A stretch of 64,000 bases of DNA from JBAZUK01 sp041661445. GTDB lineage: Bacteria; Chlamydiota; Chlamydiia; Chlamydiales; SM23-39. The stretch covers positions 124,001 through 188,000 of the forward strand of contig JBAZUK010000001.1 in the NCBI GenBank assembly GCA_041661445.1. The letters are read 5' to 3'. Below the pieces are notes generated by a model. That model did not search any database. It saw only the letters and a list, made by a program, of their open reading frames with translations, and was not told where the DNA came from. Positions 54,478-63,846 of the stretch are shown in pieces (position 1 is the first letter of the stretch; each line of letters begins with the position of its first letter). The translations under genes and the position numbers were made by a program.

Positions 54478-55623
54478 TTAGAAATCTAAACGGGCTGTAA
54501 TATTTAGTCCATGAAATATCAAGTTACCGGCTTTGCTGGAAATTTTAAGACTGCTAGAAAAAATTCCATGGTTGTTGCTTTGCTGTAAATATCTCATCAT
54601 GTTCTGATCGAAAAATAATTGAGCTTCATATCCAACTGCAAGATCAAAATGACATTTGTTTCTATTGATATACCTTTCATATCCAAATCCAAGTATTCCC
54701 TCTAAGCTTGAATTTATTAGCTGGGTAGAATAATTGCAGGCAGCTTCCCATTCACCAGTTCCAGGAATTAATCCAACATCTCCTTCTCGTAACTTGATTT
54801 TTGAAAATTTTTGATAAAACAAGCTTGCAGAACCATTGCCAAAAAATCTAAATCCTTTACAAAACATCCAATGGGAGTAAATGCCGATCCTTGGACCGAT
54901 CAGCCAGGAATTTGATTTGAAATCAGCTTTAAGGGCTATAGGCTGATTTTCTAGAGATATTCCCTTAGATTCCGATTGAAGCTTTTGATTGATCCATCCG
55001 GTTTTTAATCCATAATGAGCATTAAAAACTAACTTTTTACCATTATAATAAGATCTGCCAAGATCAAGATGGAATATATTAAAATTCAAATCCCAATCTG
55101 TATTAACTTTTTGAGTTGTAAAATTGAATCCAACATTTCCAAAAGACCAGAAATCCTGTAAATAACCACCGCTGTTGCCTAGACTTACTGAATTGTGCAT
55201 TGATGTATTGACTCTTGAGTATTCAATAAATGCTTCCCATCTGTCACGATCAAAATAAGAACCAAATCCAAGTTTAAAAGCCGGCTTCCATTCAAAGTCA
55301 TATTTATATAGCACGTTAGAGGATGTCGCTGGAGAAAAAAGTCTCAGAGCTGTTTCCATTTGCTCCTGGATGGGCTGAATGTATAAAAATGAAATTGTAG
55401 CAAATGAGTTATTCAAGAAATAATTTTTTGGATTACACACATAAATTCCATCGGCCTGGTTATATGCAGCTGTCATTGTTTTATTGGGAACATCGCAACA
55501 TGAATCGCATTTGATGCAATCGCTTTCAAGAGGAATTGATTCGGAATCACTTTGATTAGCATTAATAGTTGAAGTTGCTAAAGCAGCTAAGAGAATGGGC
55601 AAAAATTTTTTCATGATTTCCAT
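54478..55623 (-). CDS. MOMP-like outer-membrane porin, array member 2
   Basis: A 381-residue porin-like protein: signal peptide (LPILLAALATSTINA), cysteine cluster CIKCDSCCDVP at about 37-47, FLYIQPIQEQMETALRLF, YDFEWKPAFKLGFG, WLIGPRIGIYSHW, FFGNGSASLFYQKF, and the ending GLNITARLDF. These segments are shared with the neighbours and identify one barrel family. AAGGAG is 6 bases before the first ATG, and the leader (GGAGACAACAATGGAAAT) is almost identical to that of member 4. A strong terminator follows, so it is transcribed as its own unit or as the end of one. Confidence 0.88.
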   Translation of the reverse strand: MEIMKKFLPILLAALATSTINANQSDSESIPLESDCIKCDSCCDVPNKTMTAAYNQADGIYVCNPKNYFLNNSFATISFLYIQPIQEQMETALRLFSPATSSNVLYKYDFEWKPAFKLGFGSYFDRDRWEAFIEYSRVNTSMHNSVSLGNSGGYLQDFWSFGNVGFNFTTQKVNTDWDLNFNIFHLDLGRSYYNGKKLVFNAHYGLKTGWINQKLQSESKGISLENQPIALKADFKSNSWLIGPRIGIYSHWMFCKGFRFFGNGSASLFYQKFSKIKLREGDVGLIPGTGEWEAACNYSTQLINSSLEGILGFGYERYINRNKCHFDLAVGYEAQLFFDQNMMRYLQQSNNHGIFSSSLKISSKAGNLIFHGLNITARLDF

Positions 55624-55956
55624 TGTTGTCTCCTTATGAGAATTTGCTAAAATAGTTTTGTGTTTTTTTTCTTTTCATATTTATAACTTATTTATAATGT
55701 TAATTCAATAATTTTTTTTACGTTTCTTTTGCACTCGAAGAAAATATATTAAAACCGATTAATTTTGATTTTAAGCTTCAGAAGATGTAAAAAGTTATTA
55801 AAGGGAAAAATTTGATGTCATTTATTATTTTCTTCTATAATGGTTTATAAGATTTTTTGTGGTTTTTTAAAAACTGCAATGTTTCTAAAAAATAAATAAT
55901 TAAGCCGAAAAAATAGTAAAATTTTTTCGGCACTGAATTTTTTCGATATTTAAAAA
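55624..55956. other. Spacer between porin genes 2 and 3
   Basis: About 330 AT-rich bases with no gene. It holds the terminator of member 3 (55904-55931) and must contain the promoter of member 2, but no clear -35/-10 pair stands out. This argues that each porin has its own transcription unit. Confidence 0.6.
55904..55931 (-). terminator. Hairpin terminator after porin array member 3
   Basis: Perfect 11-base arms GCCGAAAAAAT (55904-55914) and ATTTTTTCGGC (55921-55931) enclose a 6-base loop. On the minus strand it begins 26 bases after the stop of the 55957-57099 gene and runs into a T-rich stretch. Confidence 0.75.
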
Positions 55957-57099
55957 TTAAAATTCTATTTTAGCAGTAATATTTAAACCATGAAACATTA
56001 AGTTTCCAGCCTTGCTAACAATTTTTACTGATTGTTGACCTAGGAGTACATCATTTTGCGTTTGCTGTAAATATCTCATCATGTTTTGATTGAAGAATAG
56101 TTGCATCTCATAACCTATCGCTAAATCTATATGCCATTTGTTTCTGTCAAAATATGATCCGTAACCGAATCCGATTATGCCTTCTAAACTTGAGTTTATC
56201 ATCGAATTGGAATAATCAGCGGCCATTGCCCATAAACCGTCTCCGAGTAATAGTTTATTAACTTCTCTATCAGTAATCCTATAAAATTTTTGATAAAAAA
56301 TGCTTATAGCTCCATTACCAAAAAATCTGAAGTTTTTACATAAATCCCAATCAGAACAGATTCCTGCTCTTGGTCCAATCAACCAAGACTCTGATTTAAA
56401 TTTTGCCGTAACGAATAAATTAAAAGGATCAGCAGGAAAGTTAGATTCGGCTTTTTCTTTTTGATTGATCCAGCCGACTTTAAGACCATAATGAGCTTTG
56501 AATTTTAGCTTTGTCCCATTGTAATATGTTCTGCCGAAATTAAAATCAAAAACATTGAAATCCAGGTTCCACTTTGATTTTGCTTCTGAAAAATTTGTAA
56601 AATATACACCTGTGACACCTTGTAATGACCAAAAATCATTTAAGAATCCACCGCTATCACCTAAGTTAACAATGCTGTTCATACAGCTGTTTATTCTTGT
56701 ATATTCAATAAAACTATCCCAATTATCATAATTAAAATGATATCCAAGTCCTGCTTTAAAAGCCGGTTTCCACTCAAAATTCTGATTATACAAAGTGTTT
56801 ATATTACCAGATGGCATATTAAATTTTCTTAGAGCAAAATCCATTTGCTCTTGAATGGGCTGAATCCACAGAAAAGTGGCTGTTGCATATAAATCATTTG
56901 TACAGCAAACACTAATTCTGGCATTTTGATTGTATCCTTGAATTTTCGGAGCTTTGGGGATTTCGCAGCAAGGAGCACATGGTTCACAAGCTGTGCTGCA
57001 TTTATCATTAACAGGAGCGCAATTATCTACATCGGCATTAGCTGAGCTAATAGCTAACGTTCCTAACAATATGGGAAAAATTTTTTTCAATATATTCAT
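55957..57099 (-). CDS. MOMP-like outer-membrane porin, array member 3
   Basis: A 380-residue paralog with signal peptide (FPILLGTLAISSANA) and the richest cysteine cluster of the array, seven cysteines in about 20 residues with CEPCAPCCEIP. It shares FLWIQPIQEQMDFALRKF, NFEWKPAFKAGLGYHF, WLIGPRAGICSDW and GLNITAKIEF with its neighbours. AAAAGGAG precedes the ATG. The cysteines follow directly after the predicted signal cleavage site, a likely location for disulfide cross-links in the envelope. It has its own terminator. Confidence 0.88.
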   Translation of the reverse strand: MNILKKIFPILLGTLAISSANADVDNCAPVNDKCSTACEPCAPCCEIPKAPKIQGYNQNARISVCCTNDLYATATFLWIQPIQEQMDFALRKFNMPSGNINTLYNQNFEWKPAFKAGLGYHFNYDNWDSFIEYTRINSCMNSIVNLGDSGGFLNDFWSLQGVTGVYFTNFSEAKSKWNLDFNVFDFNFGRTYYNGTKLKFKAHYGLKVGWINQKEKAESNFPADPFNLFVTAKFKSESWLIGPRAGICSDWDLCKNFRFFGNGAISIFYQKFYRITDREVNKLLLGDGLWAMAADYSNSMINSSLEGIIGFGYGSYFDRNKWHIDLAIGYEMQLFFNQNMMRYLQQTQNDVLLGQQSVKIVSKAGNLMFHGLNITAKIEF

Positions 57100-57224
57100 T
57101 TTTTTCTCCTTTTGGAATAGCCCTTAACATCTATGATAATAAAATCTACTCATCTAATTTGTTTTTATAACTTATTTTCTTTCAATCATCAATATTTTTT
57201 TCTATTGGTTCTTTAAAATTAATT

Positions 57225-58385
57225 TTAGAATTCCAATTTAGCTGTAACATTTAAGCCGTGAAACATTAAATTTCCCGGTTTAACATCAATTTTCACACTT
57301 GCTGCTAAACCTAATGTGTTGATTGATTGCTGCAGCGTTCTCATCAGATTTTGATTAAAAAACATTTGCATTTGATAGCCGATAGATATATCCAGATGAG
57401 AATTATTTCGATATATGTTCGAACCAAATCCTAGTCCTATAATTCCTTCTAAGCTTGGATTTATTGCATATTTTGTATAATTAATCGATAAGTCGTTAGA
57501 CCCTTCTACAGGGAATATAACTAGGGGTTCATCAAAACTCAAATTATAGAATTTTTGATAAAACAAACTTGCAGCGCCATTTGCAAAAATTCTTAAACCT
57601 TTGCCATAATCCTTGCCCAGATGCCAATTTGAATAAATACTAACTTTAGGACCAAACAGCCAGGAATTAGACTTTCCTGTGGTGGTGATTATTGTGGATA
57701 CTATCGGTTCATCTATTGTAATTCCGGAAGATTCAACTCGGATTTTTTGTTTTATCCAGCCGCCTTCTAAACCATAGGCTGCTTTGAAAACAAGCTTAGG
57801 ACTATTGTAATAGGTCCTTCTAATATTATAATTAATCATATTGAAATCTAAGTTCCATTTAGCGTTAACATGATCTAATGTCATAAAAGCAGGTCTTGCC
57901 TGAAAAGACCAGAAATCCTGCAAAATACTTCCATCATCAAGCGCAACTACAGACTTTTCATCAGATCCCTTAATTTTTGTGTATTCTAAATATCCATCCC
58001 AGTTGTCATATTTAAATGTATTGCCGAGGCAAATGTTGAATGCCGGAACCCAATCAAAATTTAATTTATATAAAAAATTTATATTAGGGGATGGCCTTGG
58101 AGTAAATGTAGAAGCAAATTCCATTTGATCTTGAATCGGTTTTATCCAAAGAAAAGAGCCGCTGGCAAAAAAATTATAAGTATGACATGAAAGATCTGTT
58201 TTAGCCGGCTGATTATAAACAGCTGTTTGGGGACCTTGTGGAATTTCACAGCAGGGAGGAAGTGGGGCCGGTTCGCACAACACTGAGTTGTCTTGAGCTG
58301 AATTATTATTAGTTTCATCCGCATAAGAAGTCGATATTGCCAATGCACCTAAGAGAATGGGTAAAATTTTTTTCATTAATTCCAT
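57225..58385 (-). CDS. MOMP-like outer-membrane porin, array member 4
   Basis: A 386-residue paralog: signal peptide (LPILLGALAISTSYA), cysteine cluster CEPAPLPPCCEIP, FLWIKPIQDQMEFAS, LNFDWVPAFNICLG, WLFGPKVSIYSNWHLG and the ending FHGLNVTAKLEF. AAAAGGAG is 6 bases before the first ATG; a second ATG three codons later is also possible. It is separated from member 3 by 125 bases, in which I see no hairpin, so members 4 and 3 could be co-transcribed. The first gene of the array in the direction of transcription. Confidence 0.88.
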   Translation of the reverse strand: MELMKKILPILLGALAISTSYADETNNNSAQDNSVLCEPAPLPPCCEIPQGPQTAVYNQPAKTDLSCHTYNFFASGSFLWIKPIQDQMEFASTFTPRPSPNINFLYKLNFDWVPAFNICLGNTFKYDNWDGYLEYTKIKGSDEKSVVALDDGSILQDFWSFQARPAFMTLDHVNAKWNLDFNMINYNIRRTYYNSPKLVFKAAYGLEGGWIKQKIRVESSGITIDEPIVSTIITTTGKSNSWLFGPKVSIYSNWHLGKDYGKGLRIFANGAASLFYQKFYNLSFDEPLVIFPVEGSNDLSINYTKYAINPSLEGIIGLGFGSNIYRNNSHLDISIGYQMQMFFNQNLMRTLQQSINTLGLAASVKIDVKPGNLMFHGLNVTAKLEF

Positions 58386-58675
58386 TGTTGTCTCCTTTTG
58401 AATATGAGCTTTTAATATTTACAAAAACATGATAATAATTTTTTTCTTTCTTATGGTTATAACTTATTTTAATTGTTAATTCAATTATTTTTTTTATGAT
58501 TTTAAAATAATAAGAAACCTCAGAGATATTTTATTGGCCAGCGAATACTTGCCAGATTAATAAAAATATAAAAAAGAAGAAAGAAGGATTTTAATTTTTA
58601 TAATTTTTTTTAAAACTTTCTGAACAAAAAACCAATAATTTATTCGATAAAATTAAAAATAATTCATGAAATGAA

Positions 58676-59080
58676 TCACTTAAGAGTTATATATTTTTTG
58701 TCCGATGCAGGATCATATTTGAATTCTATATTGTCGATAGTAATTTTCTTATATACCCAAGGTTCATTATTTTCTCGAAGGAGTCTATCGCAGCCCATTA
58801 TATAACCTTTAAAAAATCCGTATCTTTGTATGGCAAGCTGCATATATCTGGAAGATGTCGGTCTAAAATGAGATCTAGGCCCATCGACAGGTGAGATCAC
58901 TTTTTGATGAAAAATTATTACTTTGTCTGCTGCTTTTGATAAAATAGAGGATTTTTTTTCTTCATTATTTTTTTTTGATGTTTGTAATAGATCGCAATCT
59001 TTTCCCCAGGGTTCAATGTAAAAATTCTTTGCAAAAATAAAAATCGGAATCATTAATAAAAAAAAAAATAAATTTTTCAT
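58676..59080 (-). CDS. Exported YidD-like protein lacking the family cysteines
   Basis: A 134-residue protein. After a signal-like segment (FFFLLMIPIFIFA) and a polar stretch comes a YidD domain: IFHQKVISPVDGPRSHFRPT, then SSRYMQLAIQRYGFFKGY and CDRLLREN. In ordinary YidD (membrane insertion efficiency factor) the equivalent segment reads GPRCRFxPTCSxY; here both cysteines are serines. The N-terminal hydrophobic segment would put the domain outside the cytoplasm, unlike normal YidD. Its ATG directly abuts the stop of the lipoprotein gene, and it ends the secretin operon, suggesting a role in assembly of that system. Confidence 0.75.
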   Translation of the reverse strand: MKNLFFFLLMIPIFIFAKNFYIEPWGKDCDLLQTSKKNNEEKKSSILSKAADKVIIFHQKVISPVDGPRSHFRPTSSRYMQLAIQRYGFFKGYIMGCDRLLRENNEPWVYKKITIDNIEFKYDPASDKKYITLK

Positions 59081-60025
59081 TCAAAAACCGTATTTTATCA
59101 TAAAGACAGGAAATAACTTTTCTTTATTCATTACAGGAGTTGTCAATCTTTCAAAAACTCTTTCATTATAAAAATTAGCTTCTTCACCGGCTCCATATAT
59201 TCCGCCAAAATACCAGCCGGCTTCAAAACTGGCAGTTATTACACCTGCAGCAGTCCAGCCTTTATGAAAAAATTCATAGCTGCCGTATATGAAAAGTGAA
59301 TTTAACATAAATGCGGTTAGGGCGGACCTTTTCTGTCCTATATATAAATAGCCGGCCCCAGGTATGAATGTATTTAAAAACTGAGCCGTTCTGACAGATT
59401 TTTTTTCTTTTTCGTATATCTTTAATATATTATTAACGTAATTGATGTTTGAATAGTCTTTGGATAAGGTGTCAACATCAGCGTCGATTAAATGTGTAGA
59501 AATTATGATTTTTTTTTCTATTTCGGGATAAGAATCATGTAATAATTCTAAGATTTTTCTTTGTTTATCATCATTTTGCAATTCATGATAGCTTTCATAT
59601 AAAATAACTAAGAGATCTTCAAACGCTTCAAAAGATTTATCGGCAAAACAAAGAGAGCTTTTATCAAAAAAATCTATAAGCTCGTCATATTTTTTTCCTA
59701 AATAATAACAAAATAAGATGTTGTATTCGATTTCCAGCTTTCTCTCCGTATTTTCATCATCGATTAATATCAAAGCTCTTTTAAAATTGGTTATTCCTCT
59801 ATAAAGGTCAAAGTCTTTAGAAAATTTCTTGGCTATTATAAATTCTTTGCCCCAATCAGAAGATTTTTCTTCTGAAGATAGGGGTTTAAAAGGATTTTTT
59901 AAGGAATTAATATGATCTTCTTTGAGATGACAGATTATTTTCGGCTCGATTTTATCTTCGACTTTATAACAGCCGAAGAGAAAAAAAAATGATAAAAACA
60001 AGATGATGATTTTTTTCTTTTTCAT
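59081..60025 (-). CDS. Lipoprotein with helical repeats, secretin operon
   Basis: A 314-residue protein with a lipoprotein signal (FLSFFFLFGC, lipobox cysteine C19). Residues about 60-215 are helical and TPR-like, with pairs such as YNILFCYYLGKKYDELIDFF. The C-terminal third has FIPGAGYLYIGQKRSALTAF and other small hydrophobic helices, the pattern of PGAGQxYxG membrane-associated domains often linked to YidD-like genes. It starts 1 base after the secretin stop and abuts the YidD-like gene. A pilotin-like or assembly role is inferred from position only. Confidence 0.75.
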   Translation of the reverse strand: MKKKKIIILFLSFFFLFGCYKVEDKIEPKIICHLKEDHINSLKNPFKPLSSEEKSSDWGKEFIIAKKFSKDFDLYRGITNFKRALILIDDENTERKLEIEYNILFCYYLGKKYDELIDFFDKSSLCFADKSFEAFEDLLVILYESYHELQNDDKQRKILELLHDSYPEIEKKIIISTHLIDADVDTLSKDYSNINYVNNILKIYEKEKKSVRTAQFLNTFIPGAGYLYIGQKRSALTAFMLNSLFIYGSYEFFHKGWTAAGVITASFEAGWYFGGIYGAGEEANFYNERVFERLTTPVMNKEKLFPVFMIKYGF

Positions 60026-60026
60026 T

Positions 60027-63000
60027 TTACTTTATCAAATCTGTAGCTTCATCAAAATCTCTTTCCAAAGCAGGAGTTCCTGCCTGCTCTCTAAATGAAT
60101 CTTCCTGTATCTGTGTGAGAGCCTGCATATCTTTGTAAGAGTTTATTATATGAGGCCTTAAAAATATGACAATATTATTTTTTGCTTCCTGAGTATTGTT
60201 TTTTGAAAAAGCAGCGCCGATTATCGGGATTCCGCCGAGGCAGGGGATTCCGGATTTTGATTTTCTTTTAATATCTGTGACCATTCCGCTTAATACTAAA
60301 AAGTTTTTGTTGGCAACGTGGACCGAAGTATTCATTGAGGTCTTTGTAGTTGTAATACCGGTAACCGTGCCGAGAACGACAGTGTTTTGATCTCCAGGCT
60401 GATTTGTGCTTTCAAGGTCAATAGAAAGAGTTACTGCATCGCTGTTGCCCAATATTGGAGTAATAGTTAAGCTCATCCCTATATCCCTGTATTCAATATT
60501 TGTAGTAGCTATTGTGTTAGGTCCTGTATTTGTGATAACTGATCCGGTGTATGGGACGTTTTGTCCGCTAAATATTGTTGCAGTAATGCCATCCTGAGCA
60601 ACTATTTTTGGAGTCATGACTATTGATGTTTCCGAATCATTCTGTAAAGCATTTAAAAGAGATCCCAATGATAGAAATGATTTGCCCTTATGAAGTAAGA
60701 TGTCGCCGATTATTCCAAGATCAAAACCTGCATTCAGAGGAATGTCGGAATTGGCTTGAGGAGTTCTAGTAGCATTGATAGTGTTCATTGTTGTTGCGAA
60801 TGGATTGGCACTATTGTTCTCTGTCGGTGCAATATTGCCGATTCCCATTGCCGCCTGGTTCTTATATTGGAACTTGGATGCCCAGTCAAGACCGAAAGTA
60901 AGGGCATTTCCAAGAGTTGTCTGTATTACTAAAACTTCGATGAAGACCTGTTTTAATGGCACATCCAAATTACCGATCAGTTCTTTAATTTTAGTAAGTG
61001 TGTCTTTATCTCCGGATATTAATAGAGAATTTGTTATCTGAAGCCATTGGATTGATTCAATCGCCTTTACAATACTCATCTTGGCAGCAGCTTCTCCGCC
61101 TGATGCTTTTATTTCGACGGAGATCTGTTTTAGGGCTTGCTGGATATCGCTTCCTTTATGGTACTGAAGCTTGTAAACTAAAAATCCTAAGTCCTCAAGA
61201 CCGGTTATTTCCTGAATCTGCGGCTGGCCTGTTTCGGGGATATCAAATACGACAAGTAATTGTTTAATTTCATCGATTGCTGCGCTGGTGCCGGTAAATA
61301 CCATGGTATTTGTCTGCTCAGTAAATTTCATCGATTCAATGGCTTCAAAAAGATAAGGATTTTCTAGATTGGTTACTTTTAAATTCTCCGCAAAATCCTG
61401 CATTACTTTTTGAAGTTCCGGGCCTTTTAGATATTTTGGCTTATAAACAAAATAAACAGTGGCAGCCCCGCCTTCTGAGGCAAGGTCAAATTTTTCAATT
61501 AAAGGTTCAATTTTTTCCAGCGAGTCTTGTGTTCCTGTAAATATTAATGAATTTGTTTCGCTGACATATCGGACGCTTTTTAAAGAATTTAAAAAATTCT
61601 GATCAGAGGTGTCTAATTTTGCCAAATCGGTTGTAATTGATTTTATTGAAGATAAAAGATGCTGAGGTTTAGCATTTTTTATTTTATATATCCAAAAGTT
61701 TAATTTTCCAATATGTTGGATAGCTTGTTTTGCAAGCGGTTGATCAATAGAGGTGAGTAGAGTTTGAATTTTATCTAAAGATAATGAATCACCGGTAAAT
61801 ATTGCTGAGTTAGTTGATGGAGTCAGTCTCATGGAATTTAATGCATCGAGCAAAGGTCTATCGGCAAACCCGGAAGAGCTTAGGTTTTCTGAAACATCGG
61901 TAACGGCTTCTTTTAGATCTTCTAATGAAACATTTTTAGGCGAATACATTAAAAAGTTGCCTTTTCTCTGACCGGCTTTTGCAACATCATAAGATGCAAT
62001 TATATTTTTAATTTTTTCCAAGGTTTGTTCGTTTCCGGTAAAAACAATTGAATTTGTTTCATTGACGGCTTTCATGGAATTTATTGCATTCAAAAAATCT
62101 GGATCAGAAAGACCGGAATTTGTTAAATTCTCTTCCATGTGTTTTAAATATTGTTCAATGTCTTCAATAGATACAAACTTAGGATTATAAATAAAAAAAT
62201 TACCTTTTGAGATACTTTGCACATCATAAGAATTTAAAAGATCTTTAATCTTTTCTAAGGATTTTTCATCGCCTGTGAAAATAATTGCATTTGTATTAGA
62301 TTCTAATTTCATCGAACTAATCGCATTTATTAAATTAGGATCGGAATAACCGGAATTAATTAAATCTTTTGAGACATCATTTAAATAATTTGAAATTGCA
62401 TCTAATGAAACAAATTTAGGATTATAAATAAAAAAATTGCTTTTTGTGAGAGATCCTTTTGTAGTGTCATATTGAGAAATGATATTTTTAGCTTCCTCAA
62501 TTGCAGAAGGGTCTCCTGATAATAAAATTGAATTTGTTTCTTTTATCCATTTTGCAGACTCAATAATTTGCAAAAGCTTGTAATCATACATTTTTTGAGA
62601 TTTTAAATTTTTTGCAAAACTATCTAGATCTTCTTCTAATTGCTCGCCTGAAATGAAATTTAATTTATATAAAAAATATGATGGCGAGCCCATCTTTTTG
62701 TCCGTTGCAGAATCGAAGGCCTGAATTATTTTCTGAAGCTTTTCAATTGTCTGGTTTGTAGATGTAAATAGAAAAGAATAAACTTCAGCAATCCATTTCA
62801 TGTTATCGATGGCTTCAGTTAAAGAATAATATGAAGATCCTTCCTTTTTTAAAATGATTGAAAGGTCCTCTAAAGCATTTTGCAGGTCAACATTTGATAG
62901 ATTCACAGGTTTGTAAATAAAAATTTGCTGGTTGTCATGTGTTTTTAGCTCTAACTGGGCAGGGGAATCTAGACTTTGTAAAATTGAAACTGTTTTTTTT

Positions 63001-63743
63001 GCGAGAGCCGGGGTAGTTACCAAATAAATGGTTCTTGTAGAATCTTGGGGGACCAATATGAAAGGATTTCCGGCGATTAAAGGGGCCATTATTTGAGTTG
63101 TAAGAGTTATTAATGTATTTGTGGTATTTGCCAAAACATTATAGGTTTCGATAACTAAAGGGTTCTCAGACGAATCCAGACTTTGAATCAAGTCAGCTAT
63201 TTTTGCGATATTTGTAGAAATATCGGTTACGATAATCTGTCTTTCCAAAGGCAATAGTTCCAATACTGCATCAGTTGAAATCATAGGTTTTATTATTGCG
63301 GCAACAGCATCAGTATTTTTGTTTTTTATAGGAAAGATTCTTGTTATAATTGGAAATTTGTGCATCTCTTTTTCGCTATACATCGGAGCTAATTCTTTCA
63401 CATCAGCATTTTTTGAGATAACCAGGTTTTTCCCATCATTGCTCAAAAATAAACTGTGGATCCGCAATACCTGAATAAGTGTCGACATAACACTTTCCTT
63501 AGAAATCGGATCTTTGGAAACGATTGTTACGTTGAAGTTCAGATCCTCATTATTGTAGATAAAATTTATTGAACAGATCTTTGAAACGAACTGAACATAT
63601 TCAAGAATGGAGACATTATTGTAATTTATTGTAAATTCAGATGGTTGAACAATCTCTTCATCTGCATATGATAAATTTACAAATGAAAAAATTATCAGAA
63701 TAAATATTATTTTCTTTTTTAGAAATGTTGCTACTTTTTTCAT
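60027..63743 (-). CDS. Secretin (type II GspD / type III SctC-like) with expanded periplasmic repeats
   Basis: This is the outer-membrane channel of a secretion system. The 1238 residues comprise a signal peptide (IIFILIIFSFVNLSYA), an N0/STN-like domain (about 36-110), N1- and N2-like modules (130-260), eight tandem repeats of about 75-80 residues at 273-927, and the secretin C-domain (about 930-1200) with VTPKIVAQDGITATIFSGQN and GIPCLGGIPIIGAAFS. Normal GspD has N0-N3 and 650-760 residues, so this is much longer. The C-domain looks more T2SS-like, but I cannot separate GspD from chlamydial CdsC by eye. A lipoprotein and a YidD-like gene follow with almost no spacing; no other secretion genes are in the window. 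Confidence 0.9.
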   Translation of the reverse strand: MKKVATFLKKKIIFILIIFSFVNLSYADEEIVQPSEFTINYNNVSILEYVQFVSKICSINFIYNNEDLNFNVTIVSKDPISKESVMSTLIQVLRIHSLFLSNDGKNLVISKNADVKELAPMYSEKEMHKFPIITRIFPIKNKNTDAVAAIIKPMISTDAVLELLPLERQIIVTDISTNIAKIADLIQSLDSSENPLVIETYNVLANTTNTLITLTTQIMAPLIAGNPFILVPQDSTRTIYLVTTPALAKKTVSILQSLDSPAQLELKTHDNQQIFIYKPVNLSNVDLQNALEDLSIILKKEGSSYYSLTEAIDNMKWIAEVYSFLFTSTNQTIEKLQKIIQAFDSATDKKMGSPSYFLYKLNFISGEQLEEDLDSFAKNLKSQKMYDYKLLQIIESAKWIKETNSILLSGDPSAIEEAKNIISQYDTTKGSLTKSNFFIYNPKFVSLDAISNYLNDVSKDLINSGYSDPNLINAISSMKLESNTNAIIFTGDEKSLEKIKDLLNSYDVQSISKGNFFIYNPKFVSIEDIEQYLKHMEENLTNSGLSDPDFLNAINSMKAVNETNSIVFTGNEQTLEKIKNIIASYDVAKAGQRKGNFLMYSPKNVSLEDLKEAVTDVSENLSSSGFADRPLLDALNSMRLTPSTNSAIFTGDSLSLDKIQTLLTSIDQPLAKQAIQHIGKLNFWIYKIKNAKPQHLLSSIKSITTDLAKLDTSDQNFLNSLKSVRYVSETNSLIFTGTQDSLEKIEPLIEKFDLASEGGAATVYFVYKPKYLKGPELQKVMQDFAENLKVTNLENPYLFEAIESMKFTEQTNTMVFTGTSAAIDEIKQLLVVFDIPETGQPQIQEITGLEDLGFLVYKLQYHKGSDIQQALKQISVEIKASGGEAAAKMSIVKAIESIQWLQITNSLLISGDKDTLTKIKELIGNLDVPLKQVFIEVLVIQTTLGNALTFGLDWASKFQYKNQAAMGIGNIAPTENNSANPFATTMNTINATRTPQANSDIPLNAGFDLGIIGDILLHKGKSFLSLGSLLNALQNDSETSIVMTPKIVAQDGITATIFSGQNVPYTGSVITNTGPNTIATTNIEYRDIGMSLTITPILGNSDAVTLSIDLESTNQPGDQNTVVLGTVTGITTTKTSMNTSVHVANKNFLVLSGMVTDIKRKSKSGIPCLGGIPIIGAAFSKNNTQEAKNNIVIFLRPHIINSYKDMQALTQIQEDSFREQAGTPALERDFDEATDLIK
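60963..62927 (-). repeat. Eight tandem periplasmic modules within the secretin gene
   Basis: Each unit has the plan xNFFIYNPKFVSLxDI - helix - SGxxDPxLLNAINSMK - TNSIIFTGDExSLEKIK - LLxSYD. Copies begin at about residues 273, 355, 435, 514, 595, 681, 762 and 852. The middle copies (435-668) are most alike, suggesting recent duplication. The fold of a secretin N1-type (KH-like) ring module is the likely identity. Confidence 0.85.
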
Positions 63744-63846
63744 AAATATATCGGCCTTACAAATACTGACAGCACTTTTGTTATTCCTCTATAATAGAAT
63801 CGTAAATCACTTTAGCAATATTTGCAAAACTTTTATCTGAATTTTT

